Positions 45,350 to 54,853 of a DNA stretch of 64,000 nt are shown piece by piece. Under the pieces are notes generated by a model, which was given only the letters and a program-made list of their open reading frames with translations, had not been told where the DNA came from and searched no databases. This DNA is from Rhodococcus sp. IEGM 1409 (GTDB taxonomy: Bacteria; Actinomycetota; Actinomycetes; Mycobacteriales; Mycobacteriaceae), in contig NZ_JASHKN010000006.1 of the NCBI RefSeq assembly GCF_030056735.1, positions 248,001 to 312,000 on the forward strand, in the 5' to 3' direction. Numbering within the stretch: position 1 is the first letter of the stretch; every line of letters begins with the position of its first letter. The position numbers were made by a program, and so were the translations under genes.

Positions 45350-45372
45350 AATACTCATCTCAGATGCGAATT
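45350..45372. promoter_or_regulatory. Imperfect 11-1-11 inverted repeat before nsrR
   Basis: AATACTCATCT and AGATGCGAATT match at 9 of 11 positions as reverse complements around a single C. Architecture and position (15 bases before the nsrR start) fit a NsrR-type operator for autoregulation. Confidence 0.5.
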
Positions 45373-45387
45373 ATGTAGGTTCAGGTC

Positions 45388-45837
45388 ATGCAACTGACGC
45401 AGTTCACCGATCTGGGATTGCGCGTCGTAATGCGGTTGGCCGTACTCGACGCGGATGCCTCCCCCAGTACCCGGGATGTTGCGCAACAGCTCAACGTGTC
45501 GTACTCCCATGCCACCAAGGTGGTTACACGGCTCGGCGAGTTGGGCATCGTCACAACCAGGCGCGGCCGCGGCGGTGGACTTTCCATCACCGAACTCGGC
45601 CGCACCGCCACCATCGGCTGGCTGGCCCGACGCCTCGAAGGCCCCGGCGAGGTCGTCGACTGCGAAGGCGACAAACCGTGCCCACTGCGCGGCGGTTGCC
45701 TCCTTCGGAGTGCATTGCGTGATGCTCAGGAAGCGTTTTTCGTCTCACTCGACGCGGTCACGATCGAAGACGTCATCCGTCAGCCGTCCAAAACTGTTCT
45801 GCTTCGCCTCACCACTCGGAGCGACGAAGCAGGCTGA
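45388..45837 (+). CDS. nsrR: Nitric-oxide-sensing Rrf2-family repressor NsrR
   Basis: A 149-residue Rrf2 protein. HTH VAQQLNVSYSHATKVVTRLGELGIV with wing RRGRGGGLSI; the cluster ligands are C92, C98 and C104 in DCEGDKPCPLRGGC and D8 in QFTDLGLR, the same set used by Streptomyces NsrR for its [4Fe-4S] cluster. NO destroys the cluster and relieves repression. The hmp gene follows after 31 bases, so the pair is an NO-response unit. Confidence 0.93.
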   Translation: MQLTQFTDLGLRVVMRLAVLDADASPSTRDVAQQLNVSYSHATKVVTRLGELGIVTTRRGRGGGLSITELGRTATIGWLARRLEGPGEVVDCEGDKPCPLRGGCLLRSALRDAQEAFFVSLDAVTIEDVIRQPSKTVLLRLTTRSDEAG

Positions 45838-45868
45838 TCAACCGAATTTCGACCGAACGGAGCAGCTC

Positions 45869-47062
45869 ATGCTTTCCCCACAGTCAACCGAGGTCATTCG
45901 CGCCACCCTTCCCGTGGTCGGCGCTGCCATCGGCGATATCACAACCCTGTTCTACCGCAAGATGTTCGACGCACATCCCGAACTCGAACGCGATCTCTTC
46001 AATCGAGGCAACCAGAAGCAGGGTGAACAGCAGAAAGCACTCGCGGGCGCTATCGCGGCATTCGCGGCACTGCAGCTCGAACCCGACAGCGCCAAGGTTG
46101 ATCTCATCCTTTCGCGTATCGCTCACAAGCACGCGTCGTTGGGCATCACCCCTGACCAGTATGCGATCGTCCACGAACACCTTTTCGCCGCAATCGTCGA
46201 AATCCTCGGCGATGCAGTCACTCCCGATGTCGCGGCAGCATGGAACGAGGTCTACTGGCTGATGGCCGAAACCCTCATCACGATGGAACGGGGCCTCTAC
46301 CAGCTCGCCGGAGTCGAAGCCGGTGACGTGTGGCGAACTGTCAAAATCAGTGAGCGCGTCCTGCAATCCGCCGACACCGTCTCACTGACACTCACCTCGC
46401 TCGACGACAGCGCACTGCCTACCTTCGCTCCCGGACAGTACCTTTCGGTCGGTGTGGTGCTTCCAGACGGCGCTCGCCAGATACGTCAGTACAGCCTGTG
46501 TTCGGTGCCGAGCAGCGCGGACTGGCGGATCAGCGTGAAGCGAATCTCGGGAACTCCCGATGGTGAGGTGTCGAACTTCCTCTACAACAACGCATTCGAA
46601 GGGCACAAGCTCTCCGTCACCACGCCGTTCGGTGATCTCACCATGCCCGACGACGACTCACCACTGCTACTCGCGTCGGCCGGAATCGGTTGCACACCGA
46701 TGATCGGCATGCTCAATCATCTTGCGGACACCGGTGCACAGCGTTCCGTCTCCGTCATTCATGCTGATCGATCCATCGCCGATCACGCTCACCGAGCAGA
46801 ACTCAGCACGCTCGTCGAGAAGATTCCCGCCGCAACCTTGCACCGCTGGTACGAGGATCTCGGCACGCATGTGCCGTTCGGATCGGTTCACGAAGGCCGA
46901 GCGGATCTGCGCGATATCACTGTCGAACCGGACACCCAGGCGTTCCTCTGCGGGCCGATGCCGTTCATGTTGGCGATGCGCGCATCGTTGCTCGAACGGG
47001 ACGTCCCGGCGCAGAATATCCACTACGAGGTCTTCGGACCGGACAGCTGGGCCAATACCTGA
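45869..47062 (+). CDS. hmp: Flavohaemoprotein (nitric oxide dioxygenase)
   Basis: A 397-residue three-domain protein that oxidises NO to nitrate with NAD(P)H and O2. Globin domain residues 1-140 with TTLFYRKMF (Tyr B10), GEQQKALAG (Gln E7) and the proximal His in SRIAHKHASLGI; FAD domain with RQYSLCSVP; NAD domain with SAGIGCTPMIGML and the C-terminal YEVFGPD. The ATG at 45869 follows GGAG with 6 bases; the frame is open far upstream through nsrR, which is not used. Regulated by NsrR from the operator at 45350, by inference. Confidence 0.95.
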   Translation: MLSPQSTEVIRATLPVVGAAIGDITTLFYRKMFDAHPELERDLFNRGNQKQGEQQKALAGAIAAFAALQLEPDSAKVDLILSRIAHKHASLGITPDQYAIVHEHLFAAIVEILGDAVTPDVAAAWNEVYWLMAETLITMERGLYQLAGVEAGDVWRTVKISERVLQSADTVSLTLTSLDDSALPTFAPGQYLSVGVVLPDGARQIRQYSLCSVPSSADWRISVKRISGTPDGEVSNFLYNNAFEGHKLSVTTPFGDLTMPDDDSPLLLASAGIGCTPMIGMLNHLADTGAQRSVSVIHADRSIADHAHRAELSTLVEKIPAATLHRWYEDLGTHVPFGSVHEGRADLRDITVEPDTQAFLCGPMPFMLAMRASLLERDVPAQNIHYEVFGPDSWANT

Positions 47063-47266
47063 GCGGAGCCGACATGACGGAAGAGCAACCGGCGGAGAGG
47101 AAGTGGACCGGCTGACGTCGTCCGATCCCGATCTCCTCGCGTGGATCGGTGACCGCTCCAGCAGCGAGGACTGACCGGACCACTGTCTGCGAACTGGACC
47201 TTGGCGCGCGACCGCAACCCCTTGTGTACTCGACGAAACATTCATACCGAGTAGTGGGAGACCGAC

Positions 47267-47890
47267 ATGATCACGTCAGCGTCGATGACGGGAGTCACGC
47301 TGATCGCCCTCGCGATGGTTCTGACACCGGGCCCCAACATGATCTACCTGGTGTCCCGCAGCATCAGCCAGGGCCGCCGAGCAGGTTTGATCTCACTCGG
47401 CGGCGTCGCCACCGGTTTTCTGGTCTACCTCGCCGCCACGTGTGCCGGACTGACAGCGGTTCTCTTCGCCGTACCCACTGTGTTCACCGCGGTGAAGATC
47501 GGCGGCGCCCTGTATCTCGCCTATCTTGCCTGGTCGACGCTACGACCGGGTGGGAAGTCCGCCTTCGAGGTGGGCGAAGTCGATCGCCACGGCAGCGGTC
47601 GTCTGTTCGGGATGGGGTTGACCACCAATCTGCTCAATCCCAAGATCGCTCTGATGTACGCGGCGCTCATCCCCCAGTTCGTCGATCCCTCTGCCGGCCC
47701 CGTCTGGCAGCAAGCGCTGATACTCGGCGGAGTGCAGATCCTGGTGGCAGTCACCGTCAACGCGTTGATCGTGTGCAGTGCGGCAGCCGTGTCGACCTTC
47801 CTCGTGGCACGTCCGGTGTGGATGCGCGCTCAGAAGTGGCTTGCGGGTGGCATTCTCGGAATCTTCGCCACCCGCATGGCGCTCGAGTAG
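47267..47890 (+). CDS. LysE/RhtB-family amino acid exporter
   Basis: A 207-residue membrane protein with six hydrophobic helices. The family start ALAMVLTPGPNMIYLVSRSISQGRRAGLISLGGVATGF and the central GLTTNLLNPKIALMYAALIPQFV are typical of LysE/RhtB. It would export an amino acid or its derivative by proton antiport. ATG 47267 with GGGAG upstream. It ends 3 bases before the convergent paaK gene. The 204-base gap before it (47063-47266) holds only a doubtful 23-codon frame. Confidence 0.9.
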   Translation: MITSASMTGVTLIALAMVLTPGPNMIYLVSRSISQGRRAGLISLGGVATGFLVYLAATCAGLTAVLFAVPTVFTAVKIGGALYLAYLAWSTLRPGGKSAFEVGEVDRHGSGRLFGMGLTTNLLNPKIALMYAALIPQFVDPSAGPVWQQALILGGVQILVAVTVNALIVCSAAAVSTFLVARPVWMRAQKWLAGGILGIFATRMALE

Positions 47891-47893
47891 TCT

Positions 47894-49210
47894 TCAGTCC
47901 TTCGGACGCTGGTCGATCAGGCGACGCGCCTTGCCGATCGAGCGTTCGAGTCCTCCGGGTTCGAGAACATTCACCTCGACCGTGACACCTATCTTGTTCT
48001 TCACCAGCTTCTGCAACGCGGAAGACGCTGCCGCGTGGTTCGAGACCGCTGAGTCAGGGCGGGCCTCGACGCGCACCGTCAGGGTGTCCATTCGGCCCGG
48101 GCGGTCCAGTACACACTGGAATTGGGGCGCCAGGGCGGGGACGGTCAGGATCAGTTCTTCGATCTGCGTGGGGAACAGATTGACGCCGCGGAGGATGATC
48201 ATGTCGTCGGTCCTGCCGGTGACTTTCTGCATCCTTCGCATCGAGCGCGCCGTGCCGGGCAACAGTCGGGTCAGATCCCTGGTGCGGTAACGAATGATGG
48301 GCAGCGCCTCCTTGGTGAGCGAGGTGAAAACCAGCTCACCTTCCTCGCCGTCCGGCAGCACCTCGCCCGTGACCGGATCGATGATCTCCGGGTAGAAGTG
48401 ATCCTCCCAGATATGTAGCCCGTCTTTGGTTTCCACACATTCCATTGCCACACCCGGGCCCATGATCTCGGAGAGTCCGTAGATGTCGACTGCATGCATG
48501 TCGAGTTGCTGTTCCAGCTCGGTCCGCATCTGTTCGGTCCACGGCTCCGCTCCGAAAACTCCGACCCGCAGCGAGGTTTTCGAGGGATCGATCCCCTTCT
48601 TGATCATCGCATCCACGATGGTCAGCATGTACGACGGAGTCACCATGATGGCGTCGGGTTCGAAATCCTCGATCAGTTGAATCTGCCGCTCGGTCATTCC
48701 CCCTGACATGGGAATGACTGTGCAGCCCAATCGCTCCGCGCCGTAGTGGGCTCCCAACCCTCCGGTGAACAGGCCGTATCCGTAAGCCACGTGCACCTTG
48801 TCCGAGGATCGCACCCCGCCGGCCGAGAGACTGCGGGCGACGAGATCGGCCCAGTTGTTCAGGTCGTTACTCGTGTATCCCACCACCGTCGGGCGCCCGG
48901 TGGTTCCCGACGACGCGTGAATCCGCGAAACCTGGTCCTGGGGCACCGCAAACATCTTGAACGGATAGTTCTCGCGCAGATCCGCTTTGGTGGTGAAGGG
49001 GAACTTCGCGAGATCGCTCAGATCCTTCACGTCACTCGGGTGAACGCCGGCGTCGTCGAAGGCTTTGCGGTAGTGCGGAACATTTGTGTACGCGTGCATC
49101 AGGGACCACTGCATCCGCTCGAGTTGCAGCGTCGCGATGCGGTCTCGGCTGGCGAATTCGATCTTCGGCGCGGTAGCAGGATCCGATGAAGCGGTAGCGA
49201 GTTCGGTCAT
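47894..49210 (-). CDS. paaK: Phenylacetate-CoA ligase
   Basis: A 438-residue AMP-forming ligase making phenylacetyl-CoA, the entry step of the pathway. P-loop IHASSGTTGRPTVVGYT, adenine motif DIYGLSEIMGPG, and C-terminal ILRGVNLFPTQIEE are the PaaK signatures (short P-loop type, distinct from FadD enzymes). It is the last gene of the leftward paaABCDE operon, 43 bases after paaE. Cytoplasmic. Confidence 0.96.
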   Translation of the reverse strand: MTELATASSDPATAPKIEFASRDRIATLQLERMQWSLMHAYTNVPHYRKAFDDAGVHPSDVKDLSDLAKFPFTTKADLRENYPFKMFAVPQDQVSRIHASSGTTGRPTVVGYTSNDLNNWADLVARSLSAGGVRSSDKVHVAYGYGLFTGGLGAHYGAERLGCTVIPMSGGMTERQIQLIEDFEPDAIMVTPSYMLTIVDAMIKKGIDPSKTSLRVGVFGAEPWTEQMRTELEQQLDMHAVDIYGLSEIMGPGVAMECVETKDGLHIWEDHFYPEIIDPVTGEVLPDGEEGELVFTSLTKEALPIIRYRTRDLTRLLPGTARSMRRMQKVTGRTDDMIILRGVNLFPTQIEELILTVPALAPQFQCVLDRPGRMDTLTVRVEARPDSAVSNHAAASSALQKLVKNKIGVTVEVNVLEPGGLERSIGKARRLIDQRPKD

Positions 49211-49253
49211 AATTGTCTCCGGTGGGCTCAGTCAGTGCGCAGGGTACGGGCGG

Positions 49254-50333
49254 TCAGGCGTCGAAATCGACTGTTATCTGTTCACCGACAGGAAAGGTTT
49301 GGCAGGTCAGCACGAAACCCGCGTCGACTTCGTAGTCTTCGAGTGCGTAGTTCCTTCGCATCTCGACGTCACCGCAGGTGACCTTGGCACGGCAGGTGCC
49401 ACAGACTCCGCCCTTGCACGCGAAGGGTAGATCCGATCGGTACTGTTCCGCTGCATCGAGAATCGACTGGTCTCGCGGCAGTGTCGCGGTGGTCGATCGA
49501 CCGTCGAGCGTGATGGTGACCTCACTGCCTGGTCCGACTATTCCGGGCTCACGATGCACGGCGACCGGCGGCGCGACGTCGTCGACGTAGAACAGCTCGT
49601 GATGAATGCGGTACTTTGCAATTCCCAAGCCGGCCAGCACTTCCTGGGCGTCGTCGATCATCCCGAGCGGGCCACACAACCAGAAGCCGTCGACCTGGTC
49701 GCACGGAACGAGAGATGTGAAGATCTCACGCAACCGGTCGGCGTCGAGACGGCCCGAGAACAACTCGACCTCCCGCGGCTCGCGCGAGAGAACGTGAATG
49801 ACGTCGAGACGCGCACCGTACCGGTCCTTCAGGTCGGCGATCTCTTCGGCGAACATCACCGAGCGCGTACGCCTGTTCCCGTACAACAGGGTGACATCGG
49901 CGTCGGGGTTCGCCAAAAGTGTTGCAGCGATGGACAGCATGGGCGTGATGCCGGAGCCCGCCGCGATCAGAACGTGCCGCCCACCCAATGCGGGATCGGC
50001 GACAAAATTGCCCGAAGGGCCCTGGACGTCGATTTGATCCCCGGCCTTCACGTCGTGCACCAGCCAGGTGGAGAAGAGTCCGTCCGCTACTTCGCGGACC
50101 CCCACCCGGGGAGACGCCCCTACCGGTGCACAGATCGAGTACGAACGACGGTGCTCGACGCCGTCGATCATCCGCCGCAGTGTCAGCGACTGCCCGGCGC
50201 CGAAGTCGAATTGATCGGCGATGTCGGTGGGCACGTCGAAGGTGACGGCAACTGCGTCGCCGCACAGTGATTCGACATCTGCCACCGTCAACGGGTGAAA
50301 GGGTTTGTTCCGGTTCGTCGTTGCGGTACTCAT
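49254..50333 (-). CDS. paaE: Phenylacetyl-CoA epoxidase, reductase subunit
   Basis: A 359-residue NAD(P)H-dependent reductase feeding electrons to the PaaA di-iron centre. FAD segment HRRSYSICAPVG, NAD segment IAAGSGITPMLSIAATLL, and C-terminal plant-type [2Fe-2S] domain with CKGGVCGTCRAKV and the final VLTCQTFP cysteine. The domain order FAD-NAD-ferredoxin is as in E. coli PaaE. It begins 4 bases after paaD. Confidence 0.96.
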   Translation of the reverse strand: MSTATTNRNKPFHPLTVADVESLCGDAVAVTFDVPTDIADQFDFGAGQSLTLRRMIDGVEHRRSYSICAPVGASPRVGVREVADGLFSTWLVHDVKAGDQIDVQGPSGNFVADPALGGRHVLIAAGSGITPMLSIAATLLANPDADVTLLYGNRRTRSVMFAEEIADLKDRYGARLDVIHVLSREPREVELFSGRLDADRLREIFTSLVPCDQVDGFWLCGPLGMIDDAQEVLAGLGIAKYRIHHELFYVDDVAPPVAVHREPGIVGPGSEVTITLDGRSTTATLPRDQSILDAAEQYRSDLPFACKGGVCGTCRAKVTCGDVEMRRNYALEDYEVDAGFVLTCQTFPVGEQITVDFDA

Positions 50334-50337
50334 CTGT

Positions 50338-50865
50338 TCAGATCTCCTTCACATGATCGAACGGCTCGAGGCAGTCGAGGCAGCGATAGAGCGCTTTGCA
50401 CAGGGTCGCACCGAATTCCGAACTCAGTCTGGTGTTTGCCGAACCGCACTGGGGGCACAGGATGTCCCGCGGCTTGGCCGTCAAGGTCAAGGCGATCGGG
50501 CCGGAGGTGCGTCGCGGCGCGGCCCCCGGCACCGAGTACCCGGCCGTCCGCAGTTTCGCGAGTCCCTCCTCGCTGATCCAATCCGAACTCCAGGGCGGCG
50601 ACAGTTGAGTCTTGATCTGGACGCTGCCGTACCCCGCGTCGGTCAGTTTGTGCTCGATGTCGTCTCGCATCGTTGCCATGGCGGGGCACCCGGAATAGGT
50701 GGGAGTGATTGTCACACAGACGAAGTTCGCTTCGACATCGACCGATCGGATGACGCCGAGATCGGCCAAGGTCAACAGTGGCATCTCCGGATCCATCACC
50801 GAGGCGACGATCTCCTGCGCGGAAGAGACAGTAGCGGAAGAGACGGTGGTGGCAGTCACGGTCAC
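50338..50865 (-). CDS. paaD: Phenylacetyl-CoA epoxidase assembly protein PaaD
   Basis: A 175-residue DUF59/MIP18-type protein needed for an active epoxidase, probably in Fe-S or metal maturation. DPEMPLLTLADLGVI opens the DUF59 domain, PTYSGCPAMATM holds its conserved Cys, and the C-terminal zinc-ribbon has CPQCGSANT and YRCLDCLEPF. The GTG at 50865 overlaps the paaC stop by 4 bases (GTGA); in-frame GTGs at 50868 and 50859 are alternatives. Confidence 0.93.
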   Translation of the reverse strand: MTVTATTVSSATVSSAQEIVASVMDPEMPLLTLADLGVIRSVDVEANFVCVTITPTYSGCPAMATMRDDIEHKLTDAGYGSVQIKTQLSPPWSSDWISEEGLAKLRTAGYSVPGAAPRRTSGPIALTLTAKPRDILCPQCGSANTRLSSEFGATLCKALYRCLDCLEPFDHVKEI

Positions 50866-51779
50866 CACACCCCTTCCGGGTGCTCCCGAGCGACGCTCTG
50901 CATTTCGGCAAGAAGCAGCCCCAGCGCCCCGGTGTGCAGTCCGGCACGCCCGCCGCGGCCGCCGACGAAACCGGAGAAACGTGCAGGGGGCTCTTCCATT
51001 TCGGCAGCGTGCAGGACCTGAGCAAGTACGGCGTCGAATTCCGGCCGAACAGTGCGCGGATCTACTCCGACACCAACTTCCGCCAAGACCAGTTCGTCTT
51101 GCGTGGGAACAAAGAGCTCGTCCACGAAGGGGAATATCTGGAGCAGGGCGGCAGCTGTCCGACGCTTGGACTCTGCGGTGCCGGCGCCCAAGGTGACGAC
51201 CCATCTTGCCGCGTAGTCGCGGTGGTAGGTCAGTTCCTTGACGCCTTTGTTCGCCACGGCCGCGAGGACCGGGTCGCGCGACGTGCGGAGCCGATCGAAC
51301 AGCGCCAGCCGCCAGGTCGAGAACACGAGTAGCCGAACGACCGTGTGCGCAAAGTCGCCGTTGGCAAGCTCCACCAGTCTCACGTTGCGGAAGCCGAACT
51401 GATCACGAAAGAAGGCGAGCGCATCCTCGGCCGGCACCGGCGACGTGTCCGAGATGAACGGAACCACAGTGGAATCGGCTGCTGCCGCGCGGGCCAGCAG
51501 CAGCCTGGCCTGTCCGATCAGGTCCAGGCCGACGTTGGCGAGAGCTACCTCTTCCTCTAGTTCCGGTGCCCGCGTCGACCATTCGGCGAGGCGCTGCGAA
51601 CTGACGAGCGCGTCGTCGCCGAGCATGAGGCAGTAGCGCGCCAGAGCACCGAGATCGACGTCGCCTGGCACCGTGGTGTCGACTCCGGCGAGGGGGTCGT
51701 CGAAGCTGGTTCCGAACGCCCACTGGCCGTGGCCGTCGCCGTCGACCAGGCCGTCGTAGGCACTGTCGTGATCGTTCAT
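50862..51779 (-). CDS. paaC: Phenylacetyl-CoA epoxidase structural subunit PaaC
   Basis: A 305-residue ferritin-like subunit that forms the heterodimer core with PaaA. CLMLGDDALVSSQRLAEWST, IGQARLLLARAA, GDFAHTVVRLLVFSTW and KELTYHRDYAARWVV are the conserved helices. About 50 residues longer than E. coli PaaC, with extra acidic N-terminus and Gly-Arg-rich C-terminal loop. Start: ATG 51779 with GAGGA upstream; a GTG at 51812 overlapping the paaB stop (GTGA) is the alternative and would couple translation. Confidence 0.93.
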   Translation of the reverse strand: MNDHDSAYDGLVDGDGHGQWAFGTSFDDPLAGVDTTVPGDVDLGALARYCLMLGDDALVSSQRLAEWSTRAPELEEEVALANVGLDLIGQARLLLARAAAADSTVVPFISDTSPVPAEDALAFFRDQFGFRNVRLVELANGDFAHTVVRLLVFSTWRLALFDRLRTSRDPVLAAVANKGVKELTYHRDYAARWVVTLGAGTAESKRRTAAALLQIFPFVDELFVPTQDELVLAEVGVGVDPRTVRPEFDAVLAQVLHAAEMEEPPARFSGFVGGRGGRAGLHTGALGLLLAEMQSVAREHPEGVW

Positions 51780-51808
51780 CTGTTGGTCCTCGAAGTCGAA
51801 GTGGTTTC

Positions 51809-52126
51809 TCACATGTGGGGGACGGAGTCCGGGATGTCGTAGAAGGTCGGGTGCCGGTAGACCTTGTCCCCGCTCGGCGCGAAGAACGGATCCTTTTCCG
51901 CCGGACTCGAAGCCACGATGTTCGCGGAAGGCACGACCCAGATGCTCACGCCTTCGTTACGTCGGGTGTAGACGTCGCGCGCATGGCGTAGGGCCATCTG
52001 ATCGTCTGCCGCACGCAGGGACCCGACATGCACGTGGTTGAGTCCGCGCTTTCCCCGCAGAAACACCTCGTACAAAGGCCATTCGCCCCGTACCTGATCG
52101 CCCTGTACCTGATCGTTTTCGCTCAT
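51809..52126 (-). CDS. paaB: Phenylacetyl-CoA epoxidase subunit PaaB
   Basis: A 105-residue small subunit. [22 protein letters not shown] and [24 protein letters not shown] are the PaaB hallmark. It bridges PaaAC dimers in the complex. Starts with a 4-base ATGA overlap with the paaA stop. Confidence 0.96.
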   Translation of the reverse strand: MSENDQVQGDQVRGEWPLYEVFLRGKRGLNHVHVGSLRAADDQMALRHARDVYTRRNEGVSIWVVPSANIVASSPAEKDPFFAPSGDKVYRHPTFYDIPDSVPHM

Positions 52127-53091
52127 GATGTCTCCCCAGTCGTGAGATCGTGCGCGAGTCTCTCGCGCTGTGCAAAGGCGTAGGCGGCGTCACGGACCCA
52201 GGCCCCGTTGTCGTGGGCCGCTTTCCGATTGGCGATCCGCTCGACGCTGGCCGCTCCGTTACCGCGGACCACGTCCATGAATTCACTCCAGTCCGGCTCA
52301 CCGAAATCGTGTGCACCACGTTCGGGGTTCCAGCGCAGATCGGGATCGGGGAAGGTCACGCCGAGTACCTCGGCCTGCGGTATCGACATGTCGACAAATC
52401 GCTGCCGCAGTTCGTCGTTCGTGTGCCGCTTGATGCGCCACTTCATCGACTGTTCGGTGTTCGGTGACTCGTCGTCCGGCGGTCCGAACATCATCAGGGC
52501 GGGCCACCACCATCGGTCGACGGCTTCCTGCACCATCGCGCGTTGAGCGTCCGTGCCTCGCATCATCGTCGCCAACAACTCGAAGCCTTGCCGCTGATGG
52601 AAGGATTCCTCCTTGCACACACGGATCATCGCGCGCGCATATGGCCCGAAGGAGCTGCGGCACAGGGGAACCTGATTGCAGATTGCGGCTCCGTCGACCA
52701 GCCAGCCGATCACTCCCACATCGGCGTAGGTCAGTGTCGGGTAGTTGAAGATCGAGGAGTACTTCTGCTTTCCCTCGATCAGTTTGGTGGTCAGATCGCC
52801 GCGATCGGCGCCGAGCGTCTCGGCCGCGGAGTAGAGATACAGACCGTGCCCGGCTTCGTCCTGCACCTTCGCCATCAGGATCGCCTTGCGTCGCAGCGAC
52901 GGCGCCCGGGTGAGCCAGTCTCCTTCGGGCTGCATCCCGATGATCTCGGAGTGCGCGTGCTGGGCAACCTGACGGATCAGAGTCTTGCGGTAGCCGTCCG
53001 GCATCCAGTCGCGAGGCTCGATGCGCTGGTCTGCCGCAATCGTCTCGTCGAACAAGTGCTGCAGGTCTTGTGGAGCTTCCACGTTGGTCAT
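52123..53091 (-). CDS. paaA: Phenylacetyl-CoA epoxidase catalytic subunit PaaA
   Basis: A 322-residue di-iron oxygenase subunit that forms the ring 1,2-epoxide of phenylacetyl-CoA. Iron ligands are E49 (AHSEI), E79-x2-H82 in [12 protein letters not shown] and E162-x2-H165 in [11 protein letters not shown]. The segment [21 protein letters not shown] is characteristic. ATG 53091 has GGTGGG upstream; a GTG three codons before is possible. First gene of paaABCDEK; a PaaR-type box lies 18 bases upstream of its start. Confidence 0.97.
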   Translation of the reverse strand: MTNVEAPQDLQHLFDETIAADQRIEPRDWMPDGYRKTLIRQVAQHAHSEIIGMQPEGDWLTRAPSLRRKAILMAKVQDEAGHGLYLYSAAETLGADRGDLTTKLIEGKQKYSSIFNYPTLTYADVGVIGWLVDGAAICNQVPLCRSSFGPYARAMIRVCKEESFHQRQGFELLATMMRGTDAQRAMVQEAVDRWWWPALMMFGPPDDESPNTEQSMKWRIKRHTNDELRQRFVDMSIPQAEVLGVTFPDPDLRWNPERGAHDFGEPDWSEFMDVVRGNGAASVERIANRKAAHDNGAWVRDAAYAFAQRERLAHDLTTGETS

Positions 53092-53108
53092 CGTACCCAC
53101 CTTTTATT

Positions 53109-53122
53109 ACCGAATGATCGGT
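53109..53122. promoter_or_regulatory. PaaR-type box 1 (ACCGAATGATCGGT)
   Basis: Inverted repeat ACCGA-N4-TCGGT immediately upstream of paaA. Same outline (ACCG-N6-CGGT) as boxes at 55610 and 56358. Confidence 0.7.
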
Positions 53123-53182
53123 TGGTAACTAGTATGCACCGAGGCGTCCCAGCGCACAAGAGAATCTTTCAGCGCAATCGAA

Positions 53183-53968
53183 TCAGCGGCCCTCGAAAAC
53201 CGGCTTCTGCTTCGTCAGGAAAGCGGCGACAGCGCCGTGATGATCTGCCGTGCAACCCAACTCCACCTGCGCACTCGCCTCGGCCTCCAGCGCCTGGGGA
53301 AGCCCAGGAGCGACGGCCGTGATCAGTGATTTCACGTGCGCGAAGGCGGCGGTGGGTCCGTCGGCAAGTCGACGGGCAACCGAGCGAGCCTCGGCCGCAA
53401 CGTCCTCGTCGGCCACCACCCGATGGACCAATCCCCACTCCAGTGCACTCTGCGCATCGAACTTGTCGCCGAGCAACATCAAGCCACTGGCGCGGCTCGG
53501 CCCGAGCGCGTGCACGAGCGCATGACTGAGCCCCGAGTCACTGGCCAAACCGATGCCGGTGAATGCCGTCGCAAAGCTCGCATGAGCCCCGACCACCCGG
53601 ATGTCTCCGGCCAACGCAATTCCCAACCCGGCCCCGACGCAGGCGCCGCCGATGCCCACCACCACCGGGGCAGAGAGCGTCGACAGCGCCGTGACTATCG
53701 GGTTGTAGTGCTCCTCGACGGTGTCCATCGCGTGCGCGGGATCAGCGTTCAACGCTGCCGCGTGCTCGCCAAGATCCTGGCCGACGCAGAAGTTCTTGCC
53801 TTCGGCGAGAATCAACAAGGCTCGCACGTCCGCATCCGCGTGGACCTGCAGCAACGCTTCGAGCAGCTGAGCCTTCATCTCGCCGTTGACGGCATTGGCG
53901 GCCTTCGGCCGGTCGAGAGTGATTGTCGCCAGACCTCGCTCGATCTCCAGTCGGATCACGTCAGTCAT
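53183..53968 (-). CDS. paaG: 1,2-epoxyphenylacetyl-CoA isomerase
   Basis: A 261-residue crotonase-fold enzyme expected to turn the epoxide into oxepin-CoA and later shift the double bond of 2,3-didehydroadipyl-CoA. EGKNFCVGQDLGEHAA forms the first oxyanion strand and GIGGACVGAGLGIALAGDIRV the second; FTGIGLASDSGLSHALVHALG contains the Asp that replaces the hydratase Glu, as in PaaG. It precedes paaA by 91 bases, a gap with its own PaaR box. Confidence 0.9.
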   Translation of the reverse strand: MTDVIRLEIERGLATITLDRPKAANAVNGEMKAQLLEALLQVHADADVRALLILAEGKNFCVGQDLGEHAAALNADPAHAMDTVEEHYNPIVTALSTLSAPVVVGIGGACVGAGLGIALAGDIRVVGAHASFATAFTGIGLASDSGLSHALVHALGPSRASGLMLLGDKFDAQSALEWGLVHRVVADEDVAAEARSVARRLADGPTAAFAHVKSLITAVAPGLPQALEAEASAQVELGCTADHHGAVAAFLTKQKPVFEGR

Positions 53969-53995
53969 CGATGTTCCCTTCGCAGGCGGTTCGGT

Positions 53996-54853
53996 TCAGT
54001 TCCACGTGTGAAAACCCTGTCCTGTCTTGCGCCCCAACTCACCGCGAGCGACCTTCTCCCGCAGCAGTGCCGGAGGAGCAAATCGATCACCGAGCGTGCT
54101 CGCGAGGTGTTCGGCGATCGCCAGGCGCACATCCAGCCCGACAAGATCCGTCGAACGCAGCGGCCCCATCGGATGCCGGTACCCCAGTTCCATTGCCCGG
54201 TCGATCGACTCCGCGTCCGCCACACCCTCTTCGAGCATCCGGATGGCTTCGAGCCCGAGACCGACACCAAGCCGGCTGGTCGCAAAACCAGGTGAGTCGT
54301 TGACGAGAACCTCTGCCTTGCCGAGCATCGACACCCACGCTCGCACCGAGTCGATCACCTCGGGGCGGGTGTGAGGTGCCCGAACGATCTCGACCAACAG
54401 CGACGCCGGGACGGGATTGAAAAAGTGCATACCGATGAATCGTCCCGAGTCCGTCAGTGCTGCGCCGAGTTCGGCGATCGACATGGAACTGGTGTTGCTG
54501 GCGATCACAGTGTGTTCGCCGGCAACGGTTTCGGCAGCGGCGAGAACCTCGACCTTGAGGGCCGCGATTTCCGGGACCGCCTCGACGATCAGGTCGAGCG
54601 ACGCCGGCAAGGAGGTCACTGCGTCCACGACGCCCACGCGCGCCAGCACCGTCGCGGGGTCCTGGCCGTCGAGCTTCCCTCGCTCATGGGCTCGATCGAG
54701 GCCGGTGGACACACGCTGCACCGCCGCTTCGGCGTCTCCACTCTCCGCGATGGTGACCGACCCGCCGAGCGCGGCGAACACCTGGGCGATACCCGCTCCC
54801 ATGCGTCCACCGCCGATGACGCCGACGGCCTTCGGCGCAACTACGTCAGTCAT
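53996..54853 (-). CDS. paaH: 3-hydroxyadipyl-CoA dehydrogenase
   Basis: A 285-residue NAD-dependent 3-hydroxyacyl-CoA dehydrogenase. GVIGGGRMGAGIAQVFAALGG is the Rossmann motif (the invariant G-x-G-x-M-G), VIASNTSSMSI and IGMHFFNPVPASLLVEIVR carry the catalytic Ser and His, and GYRHPMGPLRSTDLVGLDVRL ends the C-terminal domain. It overlaps paaF by 4 bases at its start and ends 27 bases before paaG. Confidence 0.93.
   Translation of the reverse strand: MTDVVAPKAVGVIGGGRMGAGIAQVFAALGGSVTIAESGDAEAAVQRVSTGLDRAHERGKLDGQDPATVLARVGVVDAVTSLPASLDLIVEAVPEIAALKVEVLAAAETVAGEHTVIASNTSSMSIAELGAALTDSGRFIGMHFFNPVPASLLVEIVRAPHTRPEVIDSVRAWVSMLGKAEVLVNDSPGFATSRLGVGLGLEAIRMLEEGVADAESIDRAMELGYRHPMGPLRSTDLVGLDVRLAIAEHLASTLGDRFAPPALLREKVARGELGRKTGQGFHTWN

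Noticed and set aside
47074-47174. Two tiny frames after hmp (13 and 23 codons, the second with a GGAGAGG-like site and ending DLLAWIGDRSSSED)
   Set aside because: Too short and without recognisable domain; no evidence of expression. Could be the remnant of a small protein, but not supported as a gene.
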